Shown here: piece by piece, positions 33,135-42,773 of the stretch
How the letters are laid out: each line of letters begins with the position of its first letter
Position numbering within the stretch: position 1 is the first letter of the stretch
From: Phytophthora quininea
Taxonomy: Eukaryota > Oomycota > Peronosporomycetes > Peronosporales > Peronosporaceae
Assembly (NCBI GenBank): GCA_011947345.1
Contig: JAAVTG010000075.1
Span: forward strand, 496,001 to 560,000
Reading direction: 5' to 3'
Length of the DNA: 64,000 nt
Program-made: the position numbers and the translations under genes
The notes under the pieces: model-generated
The model's database searches: none
Told to the model about the DNA's origin: nothing
What the model saw: the letters and a program-made list of their open reading frames with translations, nothing else

Positions 33135-34514
33135 ATGGCACGTAGCCTCAACACGTTGGCGTGGCTCCTGGCCTGCGTGTGCTGCTTCGCGTTGGGGCTC
33201 CTCTCGTCCTACGCCAGCACCATATCGCTCTCCTCGTTCCAGGAGACGGCGATGCAGATGCGCAGCCACTTCCTGCGCAGTGCGCCGTCCAACTTCCATG
33301 TGCCCAAAGTCTCAAGCCGGCAGGGAACAGCCACGTGAACGCTACGGAGCTACGTGCGTCCGACTACGACCGTGGCATTGTGTTGTGTCTACACAACGGC
33401 ATTGTGGCCATGGGCGTGTCGCTCATCCGCGAGCTTCGGTGTCTAGGCAACCAAGAGATCATCCAAGTGTATCATTGCTTCCCTGAGGAGCTCACGGACG
33501 AGCACCGTGCATTGTTGACCCGCAACGACTCACGAGTGGAGATCGTGGACGTCTGCAGCGACATTATGTCCAAGAAAGGCCCGGAGAACTTGTTCCTAGG
33601 TAATCGGAAGACCGCCAAGGCCTTCCAGAACTACTGGATCAAGCCATTGGCTTTGTATCATACCAAGATCAAAGAAGTGATCTTACTGGATGGAGATGCC
33701 GTGTTACTACGAGACCCAGCCTACGTGAGAGAGCTCTCCGGGTACGTGCGGACTGGCACGACGTTCTTTAAAGACCGGGTGGCCAAGATGAACAAGTTCC
33801 TGAACAAACGCAACGACGATGGGAAGCCGTATCTTCGCTACTTGGTCGACACGTTTCCGTACAAGGAGGTCGAATTGGAAGGACCCAACCCGTCCGAGCA
33901 GTTAAAAACACGTTCGCATACAGAGGAGATACGGGCCACGAGATGGATTCGTCCATGGTGCTGGTGGATAAGACGCGAGCCGGTAGAGCCATGAAAGTGC
34001 TGAGAAACTCATCTTCGCGACGAGGTTCCAAATCAACTTCTCGTGGGGAGATAAGGAGGCGTTTTGGCTCGCATACGAGCTAGCACAGCAGGACTATTTC
34101 TTCTCTCCGTACGGACTGAGCTTGCTAGAGTCCGTGCCCAACGATGATCTGTCCCACCCAAACACCATGTGCGGTAGTATGGCGCACTACCTACCGACGG
34201 AAAACACGACGGATGAGTCTGAACTGCTCTACGTGAATGGCAAAGCACTGCTGGAGCCGTTCCCTGCTGGCGTGGAGAAGACGATCAAGGGCAAACGCTC
34301 GCGTATGTTCAATCTCAATCCAACGCACCTCACGCCTCGGTACATCCACAACAATTTTGACCTCAAGTCTGCCAAGTCCTTCGAGTGCATGGACGACTTG
34401 GGCTCGGTGCCTTTGCCCCACTATTTCTTCAACCGGTTGCTCCGTCGAAGGTTCCACTACTTTGCCGCCGAGACCAAGACGTATGAAGCGTTGGACCAAT
34501 GCCCTTTAGATTAA
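33135..34514 (+). CDS. GT71/MNN1-like glycosyltransferase, copy 6 (type II membrane protein)
   Basis: Diverged member of the family found at 8.7-18.1 kb. From the ATG at 33135 an anchor (TLAWLLACVCCFALGLLSSY) lies almost at the N-terminus, with a short stem. Catalytic blocks are GIVLCLHNGIVAMGVSLI, an insert before NYWIKPLALYHT, DGD at 33689-33697 in place of the DVDD of most siblings, TGTTFFKDRV, GDKEAFWLAYEL and [14 protein letters not shown]. Apparent -1 shifts fall near A3 (about 33306), A5 (about 33910) and a single G expected as GG (about 34003), all consistent with undercalling. The stop is TAA at 34512-34514. It stands alone next to pectin lyase copy 2, mirroring the lyase plus glycosyltransferase pairing at the left. 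Likely Golgi; donor and acceptor unknown. Confidence 0.77.
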
Positions 34515-34582
34515 TTACCTAGACTGCATGTCCTGTCGAGACAGGACGCAAGTGATGTAGAGTGACTCAATGTACAGAGAAC

Positions 34583-34595
34583 TGTCATTCGTCTT
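34583..34595 (+). promoter_or_regulatory. Initiator-like element of MYND gene 1
   Basis: TCATTCGTCTTTT lies about 13 bases before the ATG at 34608 and is nearly repeated upstream of the third MYND gene (CCATTCAGTCTTTTGC at 35965-35980), consistent with a shared initiator. Confidence 0.45.
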
Positions 34596-34607
34596 TTCGC
34601 CGTGAAG

Positions 34608-35137
34608 ATGCAGCGTCAAGCAGCGGAAGCGAGAGTGGTGGCCTTGTGCGAGAACTGCGGCCTGCTGTCCCGTCAGCGATGCAGTCGTTGCAAGGCCTTC
34701 GCCGTGTGCAGTACGGACTGCATGAAGGTTGTGTGGCCACGTCACAAGGCGGACTGTAACAACGCAGTGGAGGCACGTAAACTCATCGAGGCTACGGGAA
34801 CTCCCGTGCACGGAGTGCCGTGCGCGATCGCAGCGGAAGACTTGCAACATCTGAACGCACGTACGCTTGAGGTTTACCGTCGCCACGGAGTCAGCGAACC
34901 CCGGAGCGTGGCTCCACGATGGACGTAAACAAGAAATTGGCCTTCTTCCTCGACGTACTACGTGAACATGATACGTCGTCGCCCCAGAACGCGAACCTGT
35001 CGATGCCCGAGAAGCTCTTCCTGAACCGCCGGTACAACAACACGTACCGCCATGCAGTGGAGACGTTCACGGGCGACGAACTCAACCGCCTCAATTCGCT
35101 CATGCATCAACACCACGTTGGTGTGGCGAACCCGTAG
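34608..35137 (+). CDS. Small MYND zinc-finger protein, copy 1
   Basis: Protein of about 176 residues. The MYND finger is CENCGLLSRQRCSRCKAFAV followed by C-x3-C and H-x3-C (residues about 14-50), which chelates two zincs and usually binds Pro-rich peptides. A helical C-terminal part with LREHD, KLFLNRRYN and a final HHVGVANP follows. The frame breaks at a C4 run near 34900-34904; the same region of copy 3 reads through Glu-Pro-Pro, so a fifth C is expected. The stop is TAG at 35135-35137. First of three tandem copies. Role unknown; transcription co-regulator or small adaptor are options. Confidence 0.75.
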
Positions 35138-35369
35138 CTCTGGATTGGCATGTGAGGACCCAACACATTTAACGTTGCAGCCACAAGCAAAAAGATAGTT
35201 ATCACATGCGCACCACATTGCCATCGTTAACTTGGTCTGCGTAGTGAAGCTCTACTAACTGTCGTGTCTAACATGTCCTGGCTCAGTCTCAGACGCTTCG
35301 TCCCAGCGGAGATCCTGAAACAAGACCACGGCAGCCATTTGACCTTTAGCTTCTGCGAGAACAGTAAAA

Positions 35370-35755
35370 ATGCAAGACACACCGCGTGGAATTGCACTCT
35401 GAAAACTGTAGCAATCTTGCCACAAACAATGCAGCCGATGCAATGCGTTCCGTGTGTGCTCTACAAGGAATGTGTGGCGGCTGTTTGGAGCAAACGCAAA
35501 CGCGATTGCAACAAAGTGATGGCACTGCGCAAAGAGTTTCAAGCGGGAGGAGATCTAGACGGGAGGAGATTACGTATCTAGACGGTGTTCCATTTGTACT
35601 CCTCGAAAGCAGAAACTTGCCGTGGCTCGAAAAGCTCTTTTGAATCGCTGCTACAATAACTGTATGTTCGGGCGATGGACACTTTCACGCGTAGTGAAAT
35701 GCTACATCTTGACGACTTAATGCAAGCTCACCACGTTGGTATAGTGAACCAGTAG
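35370..35755 (+). pseudogene. MYND zinc-finger protein, copy 2, degenerate
   Basis: Remnant of the same gene. The MYND cysteines can be traced in shifting frames between 35400 and 35510, including CVAAVWSKRKRDCNKV. The central half, from the conserved Val-Pro-Cys block to the LREHD motif, is missing. The C-terminal part is again recognisable at about 35630-35755 and ends HHVGIVNQ then TAG at 35753-35755. An in-frame TGA and a missing dinucleotide near 35400, plus the internal loss of roughly 70 codons, exceed what homopolymer errors can explain, so this copy is judged dead. Confidence 0.65.
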
Positions 35756-36001
35756 CGAGCGTTCGAACACAGGATTTTGAAGGGTTTGTAAAACGTTGTT
35801 GAGCTGAAGGAGTCGCACGGATAATGTACAGTTGAAAGTCACATATTTCTCGGTCAATTAGCTTAACGCACAAACATGGTCTTGCGTTCCAACTGAAAGA
35901 AGCCTCTGTTCATTATTTTCAACACCGTTAGTCGTGGGACAAGACGGGAGTCGAATTCCGTTGGCCATTCAGTCTTTTGCTTTCAAGATCACAAGCAAGC
36001 A

Positions 36002-36535
36002 ATGCCGCAGGCTGAAGATCGAACGGAAATTGGCTCCGCTCTGTGCGAAAACTGCGGACAGCCTGCACACAAGCGCTGCAGTCGATGCAAAGGGTTCTCT
36101 GTCTGCACCTTGGGGTGTATGAAGGCTATCTGGCGTCGACACAAACCCGACTGCGACAAGATGCTGGCGGGCGGAAAACTGCTGGAAGCGGCGGGCGACA
36201 ACTCGCCCGGGGTCCCGTGTGTTCTGAGAGTCGAAGATGTGGCTCGGTTGAACGCCTACACCATGGAAGTATTTCGTCGACATGGAGTCGAGGAACCTCC
36301 GAAAAGAGAGTCGGCAATGAGCTCACAGAAGAAAGTGGCCTTCTTCTTGGACGCACTTCGCGAACACGACACCTCGCCTCCAGAAAAGAGAAGCCTCCCG
36401 ATAAATGAGAAGCTCTTCTTGAATCGCCGCTACAACATTTTGTACAGCCAGGCGATGGAAGCTCTGACACGGAATGAAATGGGCCGGCTGAATGAGTTGT
36501 TAAGTATTCACCACATCGGCATGGCAAACCAGTGA
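36002..36535 (+). CDS. Small MYND zinc-finger protein, copy 3, intact
   Basis: Intact 177-residue member. From the ATG at 36002, MPQAEDRTEIGSAL leads directly into the MYND finger CENCGQPAHKRCSRCKGFSV, then CTLGC and HKPDC, with all zinc ligands present. The middle region has VEDVARLNAYTMEVFRRHG; the C-terminal helical part has FFLDALREHD, EKLFLNRRYN and the closing HHIGMANQ. It serves as the reference for the frameshift in copy 1 and the deletion in copy 2. Only the MYND finger is a known domain; no SET domain or ankyrin repeats accompany it. Function unknown. Confidence 0.85.
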   Translation: MPQAEDRTEIGSALCENCGQPAHKRCSRCKGFSVCTLGCMKAIWRRHKPDCDKMLAGGKLLEAAGDNSPGVPCVLRVEDVARLNAYTMEVFRRHGVEEPPKRESAMSSQKKVAFFLDALREHDTSPPEKRSLPINEKLFLNRRYNILYSQAMEALTRNEMGRLNELLSIHHIGMANQ

Positions 36536-36615
36536 AGATGAAGGAAGAAGCCATCGTTGAAAGCTCAGTCATTTGTTTCGCACACGTACAGGTTGATGAT
36601 ACTGTTGTCTTCCTT

Positions 36616-38435
36616 CTACTTGTCTCTCTGAACGCTTTCAAACCACTCAGTTGCTAGTGATGTGAATACGAAGCTTGTGTTTGTGTTTTGTGTGAGTTTC
36701 GGTGTCCAAGGTCGTGGGGCAGGCGTCACTTGAACGATATCGTCGGTGCTAGCAGAGTCATCAGTCGTTGTCGTTGGCGCAGGTGTCGTACCATCATCTG
36801 TCGCTTGTGTTGGGGCGGGTGTTGCGCTCTCGCCTTGACTGGCGGTATCACTATCTTCTTGTTGGACGGGTGATTCATTGCTCCCTCCACTAGCACTGCT
36901 GCTAGCGTTGTAATCCCCTCCATTGAGTAGTGCGTGCAAGTAAATCTGTCCACCAGTCGAAGAGTGAGGGACCCACATGAGCAACGAACCTCCACCAGAG
37001 CCGGAAACGCCAAGCAGACCCGGTCGCCAACGATCAAGATACAACGTTTTGTCCTGGAGCTCCTCCACCGTCGAGTTCCAAGTCACCGTCTCGCCACTTG
37101 CTACCTTAACTTCATCCACCGTATCACCCCCGAGTGAATTTCCACAGTGACATCGTCCGTGTCCAAACTCTCGAACACAATGGTAACCGTGCCATCGCCA
37201 CTTTTGTTCCAAGTGCCAAAACTTCCGCTAAAGGCCACGTCTTCCGTAGTAAGAGCTAGGGCTTCTTCCAGTGAGCCATCGTCGATCTCCCCGATGAAAT
37301 CTGTAGGTCCACAGACCGTCTGAATAAACTTAGACATCATATCTGCAATGCCCGTGGGGTCAAACGTAGCGATGGCGTCGAGCCCCATATCCGCCACGGA
37401 AACGAAATAATCGGATGTCGAGATGGCGTTCCCATCGTCATCTACTGCAGCGCTAGTGAGATTATCAGTGATCGTACTCATCATTGCTCGCAGACTGTCA
37501 CGTGTGGTGTAGGCGTCGTCGGTGAGATTGCGGACGCAGTTGTTGGTCACCGCTGGGATGTCCGTCAAGAAAAGCTTTGACACCCCCAAAGCTTCACGAA
37601 TTTTGCTGAGGGTGGTGGCGGGGTCCTTGTCCTTCAGACTGGCCACCAGCTGCGTCACTTGGTGGATAATCGTCTGCAAACTCGTGCCGCAGGTTGTTCC
37701 AGCGTTCAGCATGTCTTGTAGTTGTGAGAGACTGTCGGTATCCAGGTTTTGGACAGAGTCGCCGACACCAGCGTCGTTCATGAAGGACAGGAACGTGTCG
37801 GGATCTAATAACGAATTTCCGTTCTCGATCACTTCCGTCACCACTTGTTTAACAACATCCACGACTTGAGACGCCGTTTCCAGTTCCTCTGTCGTCACTT
37901 TAAGCCCCAGACACGTGCAGACGGCACTTGGAATCTCATAAACGACGAGGTTCGACTGGTTGGCGAGACTCCAGAGCTGCTGGCTCGGGGTCGCATTAGC
38001 TTGAAGCTCGTCGACGTAGCTCACGAGATCACTTGTAGCAGCGAAAAGTGCTTGTCCGCACTTGACTCCAAGTTTCAGGGCCTTGCTAGCCTTCTCAATA
38101 TCTCCGAAAACGCCAAGCGTGACGGCATTCAGAGCCACGGTAGCCACTGAGGCGACCTTGTCGATCACTTCACTTGTGCAATCGGCGGACTGCGGGATGC
38201 ACTCCATCCCACACTCGACGGGGTAGTCGAGCGGACATTGTGCCCAACACGTAGCGATACCGTCGTAGTCGTAGCCCGTAGCACAGGAGTCGTTGGAGAG
38301 GTACGTCTTGCGGTAGCAGGCCGACCCCGTCGCCGAGATGGGACTGACCCAGTTTGGAAGACTGTCATCGGATGCTACAGAATTGCTCAACAGCAACAGC
38401 CCAAGGAGGCTGGACACCACTCGAAACTTGACCAT
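36616..38435 (-). CDS. Secreted protein with Cys-rich N-terminus and Thr-rich tail, unknown family
   Basis: Predicted secreted protein of about 605 residues. The signal peptide MVKFRVVSSLLGLLLLSNSV is followed by a Cys-rich module (ACYRKTYLSNDSCATGYDY, CWAQCPLDYPVECGMEC), then a long helical region with scattered Cys and potential N-glycosylation sites, a beta-like region (VTIVFESLDTDDVTVEIHSG) and, after an apparent -1 shift at a G5 run (37129-37133), a domain with KTLYLDRWRPGLLGVSGSGG. A tail of TPAPT-like repeats and a short hydrophobic end follow. The ATG is at 38435, the stop at 36616-36618. The layout (secreted, Cys-rich head, mucin-like tail) suggests a cell-wall or extracellular protein. 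I do not recognise a named family. Confidence 0.7.
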
Positions 38436-39420
38436 TTTAGAAAGACAAAGGATCTTTTGCTTGCGACTTGTCGTCGATAGCGCGAAATGGAGAATGAATG
38501 GGCAGCGAGGTGACCAAGACGCAGCATTTCAACCCAAGAGGATGATCGGAACGAAGTGGCCGCAGTCATGGCACCCAAGCACGCAGCAGGATCTCCTTCA
38601 GCTGAGCCAGGACGCCAAAAGATATCATCTTCTACGTAGTTGGATTAACACTTAGGCGCATTGGGTATCGTGTTGTTCTTCATGAAAGCCGAACGCCTTG
38701 AGCTGAGCTTGTTACTGGCGGTAGGTGTGCAGGCCAGGGGTCTTGTTGCCGCTGACTTTCTTGTAGCGACCGCGAAGAAGGCCACAGAGGCCACCGAAGA
38801 TCGGCGTCAGCACGCAGTGCACGAACCGTGTCCAGACGAGGTCCTTCAGGTCGATGAGAGCTGCATCGCCGTCGCTAATTCCAAAGTGTTGAGCGCGTCC
38901 AGCATTTGTGCGGTACGATGGGACCCGTCTGGACGGAAACAGTGACTCTACTTTGCTGACTATATCGCACGACCACCGAATGGCAACAAGCGGCAAGATC
39001 GTCTACAGCGCCAAACACTTTGCGAATGGATCAACATGTCTCCGCTAGACTCCATCAAGTCAACTGCAATTGGCAGTGAGTTCCATGGCGACTCGAGTTT
39101 GTTGTCTGGTCCAGCTATTACTATATGGTACTCCCACTTGAATTGCATTTTTGTACTTCTGCAGCAGCATCTGCTGCTCTGACTGCTTCAGTCGAACTGC
39201 TGATGGCATCAGCATGACCAAGGAAACAAATCGATCAGCCTGCTGGGAGAAGCCCTCGCATTGCAAGCACAGAATCTCTGCCAGCCAAGGGAGCGCCACG
39301 TCGGATTTCGACGCAGCTCTACAGTGTATTCCGCTGGCAACGCCAAGTAGCTTGACAGGACAACTCAAGTTGACGGTCGGAAAAACGTGACCGATTTGAT
39401 TTACCGCCTTGTCCAATTGT
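38436..39420. other. Intergenic spacer upstream of the ion-channel cluster
   Basis: No complete gene found. A minus-strand stretch near 38712-38840 reads a Phe/Gly/Arg-rich segment and another near 39160-39300 reads an alpha-helical segment, but neither extends into a recognisable protein. Confidence 0.3.
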
Positions 39421-39530
39421 AGGTGAAAATGACATCCATCCTGTTTGCATGGAGTTGTTCATAGTCTTTGTCGCCCATTAAAGTACTCTTTGGAAGGGAT
39501 GTCACTCCCATGTGCTGGTCATCACGGTTC
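39421..39530 (+). repeat. Flank repeat A of the ion-channel array
   Basis: It shares an ordered set of words with 41655-41772 and 42600-42720: ATGACATCCATCCTGT, then TCATAGTC, then GATGTCA, then CATG followed by a TCAT end. The three copies are diverged but collinear, marking the unit boundary of the tandem ion-channel duplication. Confidence 0.5.
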
Positions 39531-39612
39531 AAGTTAACCAGCAGATCAGGTGGCTGGGCGATGCTCGACGCCCAGATGTCGAACAGCATTCTTGCATTTC
39601 GACCCATCAAGG

Positions 39613-41630
39613 ATGAAGAGCAACACGAGTTTACAGGAGACTGCCACTGCCAGCATCGAAGAGACCCAGGCGTGGTCCAGCGTCGTGCTCAAAGACACCC
39701 TCAAGCTCGAGCATGCTGCGGTGGACATCAAAACGGATCGCGTCCTGTATCACTTGCACCTGGAGCTGGAGCACCCAATTCCGGCTGCGTATCTCGCCAA
39801 TGCCGAGTACTTGACGCTCACGTGGCCCGTAGGCGGCATCTGGAAGATCATGAGCTTGAGTGACAATAATCGCGTGGTGCACTGCCTGTCATGGCGGAAG
39901 ACGGAGATGAACCACCTCGAAGTGGAAGAACTGGCCAAGAAAGTCGAGGCTGCAGGATCTGCTGGCGCTGCTATCAAAGACGAGAGTTCAACGCTCGGTA
40001 CATCCGAGTCTGACGATTTACCGCCAACATTGTTCGAGTGGAAGATGCAGCTCGGTAAATGGGGCGGCAGGAAGCACTGGTTCATCCGAAACATCATGCC
40101 TCCTGGCGATCAGGACAGTGTGAATCCTGGACCCATGACAGCGCACTTGATGGCGGGGTTCGCGCCGCTCGAAGTGCAGATTGAGGTGAACTCCTCACGT
40201 CAGTTGATACGGTGGCGCAAACCTTCAATGCGGATGTGACGTGGGAGATCACCATGCCAGGGATCACCACCATCCGAGAAGACTCGGTGCTACGGGAGCT
40301 CATGGACATCTTCGAGTTTGACGAGACGCAGTTCGAGTTCACCAACGTCAACTCCATGCAGGAAGAGCGCGAGATGACTTCGTGTCTGTCTCCTGCTGGG
40401 CCTGTGCATTTCGTCGACTCAACCAGTCTGACGACGTCGCTTAAGACCACGACCGAGTTCTTGAGCCACTTGCAGTTCAGTCGACGTGTCGTGGCCACTT
40501 TCAGTGAAGAGATGACGCTGCACAGCTTCCCAGTGGACCAGCAGAAAATCACGTTTGCTTTCTCTACGGGTCTTGGAATCCGGAAGTCACTACATATCAC
40601 GCCAGCTCTGATCGACGCAGGGACATTCAGCATTGGTAACTACAAGCTGGGGAATGTGTTCGATGTCGTCCATCACGACAAGGTATTCGTTGGCGAGATC
40701 GATTCCCGTGGGGAGAAGAAGGGGATTCGATTCGAGATGATGCTGGAGCGACGTCCAGGATACTACGTGACGAACGTCGCTATCCCCGCAGCGATCATCA
40801 CGTACTTGTGCTTCATTTCGTACGCGCCGCTATCCGATGGATCGCTCATGGATACTGGAGACCGTGTGCAGATTGTTCTGACGCTGCTGCTGACTGCTGT
40901 GACGTTTAAGAACCAAGTAGCGTCACTGACTCCGCAGATCTCATACTTCACGACGTTGGACCAGTACGTCTTCTTCTGCTTCATCATCGCCTGCTTGGTG
41001 GCGATCGAGAATGCCTTGTTCCCTCTTTTCGTGGACCTTTTCCCGTCACGGGAGAGCTGGCAGGAGAACAGTTTGCTTGGGTTTTCATGCGGCTTCTTCA
41101 CGTTGGTGAACATCGTGTGGGCTTCATACGTAGCCGTGTTTGTCAAACTACGTAAAGATGCTGCTGAGGTGTTGATTGCCGTCCACGAGACCATTCGAGT
41201 GATCGCAACGACCATCCCTGCCGAACACCGAGAAGCGGTGCTGCACGCGTACTTGGAGACGCAAGACTACCACCCTCGCAAGCTCCCGAAAATCTGTAGC
41301 ACGGCTTCGGGTTATCTCTTCGTCCAGCTGCCTGATGATGCACCGCCTACGAGTTTACTGACAGTGGAGACGCAGAATCTGCACAAGGCCAGTCGACAGA
41401 AGGCCGAGCGGGAGTTCGACGCCTTCAAGGACATCTATCAGAAGCTCAATCCTGCTGCTTCACCGCTGTGTGGAGCTGCTCCGGCCAGTGATACGCCACT
41501 CCGCGCTGCTCGACCGAATGAAGCTTTCTTGGCTGGTCGAGACCGACGACGATCGGTTGCTGTCCCAGGCAGTCCTAGTGCAGCTCCAGTCCGCTCCAAA
41601 AGCCAAGTCAAGTACCAGCGTATGACCTGA
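39613..41630 (+). CDS. Pentameric ligand-gated ion channel (Cys-loop-receptor superfamily), copy 1
   Basis: Membrane receptor-channel of the pLGIC superfamily. A 200-residue N-terminal region rich in charged residues is followed by the extracellular beta-sandwich. Its FPVDQQ (40527-40544) is the counterpart of the Cys-loop tip FPxDxQ, but the flanking cysteines are absent. M1 begins at VAIPAAIITYLCFISY, M2 carries IVLTLLLTAVTFKNQVASL, M3 has FFCFIIACLVAIENALF; then come a cytosolic region and a Ser/Arg-rich tail. The start ATG 39613 aligns with copy 2. A C2 run near 40193 lacks one C and shifts the frame just before VTWEITMPG. The stop is TGA at 41628-41630. Ligand and ion selectivity are unknown. 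The N-terminal extension, placed before the receptor fold, is unusual. Confidence 0.82.
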
Positions 41631-41639
41631 TAGCTTTTC

Positions 41640-42773
41640 ACTTCAACGCCACATGAGGTAGATAAGTAATGCCATCCATCCTGTTGTCAACTTTCAGCAT
41701 AGTCATATCTTGATCACCAACAATCGACATAACTAACAAAGAAGAGATGTCATCCCTACATGCTTGTCATTTTTCAAAACTCCTCCGGAAAACGCGGCGC
41801 CGGCAAAAAGTGAAAATATAAAGTGCCAAAATGAGAAAAACAGCGGTCGTTCGATGCCATCACCCCCTCCAGTTGGAGGAATTAAATAATTCAAGTAGAT
41901 GGCAGCGATTTATCAAAAGCTAAGTAGATTCGAGCAGCTACTTATAAGTAGACTGTGATTTTTTTTTTTTTTGGGGGTAAGAGCTAGATACTTTCACAAG
42001 ACTTCGGGAAGCGAATGCATGCAAATAAAACGTATAGTAGATTCATCACTTTCGAACTTGCAATGGCCGCTCGTGTTCCGTGCCCCGTGTGTAATAAATT
42101 GCTGGTGTCGACAAGCGTTGCACTCCTTAGTAGAGACACGGGCTTGTAGTGTATGGCCTCCTGTTAGCCTTCCTGATCACTCTAGGAGTAAATTGGTCTA
42201 ATCCAAGAGCAGATCTGTACCGTATACGATCCCAACGAGACTTTTACCACTAGTAATGCCCGTTGTGGTGCCAGAAATTACAGCAGCAGGAAGAGCACAG
42301 CTTGTCATCGTCACTAGACGCCCGTGCAAGGCGTCATCATTACAAGGAACTGCGCTGACCTGTCCATGTCGCCCGGAGATATCGTGTCCTCACTACCGCT
42401 ATATTTGCTCTGCGAAGAAAGCTTCATTCGATAGTAGCGACAAGTAGGCTCAGCCCCGAAGAAGCCCAAAACCTTCTCTTCACCAACGACCCAACATCTC
42501 ATTGTCGCCGGCGAGCTCCTACCTGCCGGATCGCAGGAGCTCCAAACCCAAGTACCAGCGCATGGCCTGATAAACTTCCGCGCGACATGAGGTAGTTTTT
42601 CCGGCGTAGGTAAGAAATGCCATCCGTCCTGTCGCAAACTTTCAGTATAGTCATATCTTGATGAGTAGCAATTGATACCATGACTTCAGGACGGTATGTC
42701 ATGCCTACATGCTAGTCATTCATCAGAACATGGGATATCATGTTGCCACCATTTTCGCTTTTCAAGGCTCGAG
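41640..42773 (+). repeat. Inter-channel spacer containing flank repeats B and C and a 3'-end relic
   Basis: Flank repeat B (about 41655-41772) directly follows channel copy 1. At 42541-42567 a relic of the end of a channel gene is read as SSKPKYQRMA then TGA, matching the SQVKYQRMT end of copy 1, and is followed by flank repeat C (about 42588-42725), which leads into copy 2. Between B and the relic lie about 770 bp without clear coding sequence, including a T15 tract at 41958-41972. This layout is what a lost middle gene would leave. Confidence 0.55.

Noticed and set aside
41958..41972. T15 tract as a terminator or retroposon tail
   Set aside because: No adjoining Pol III gene, target duplication or retroposon body is visible; it is a simple homopolymer in a spacer.
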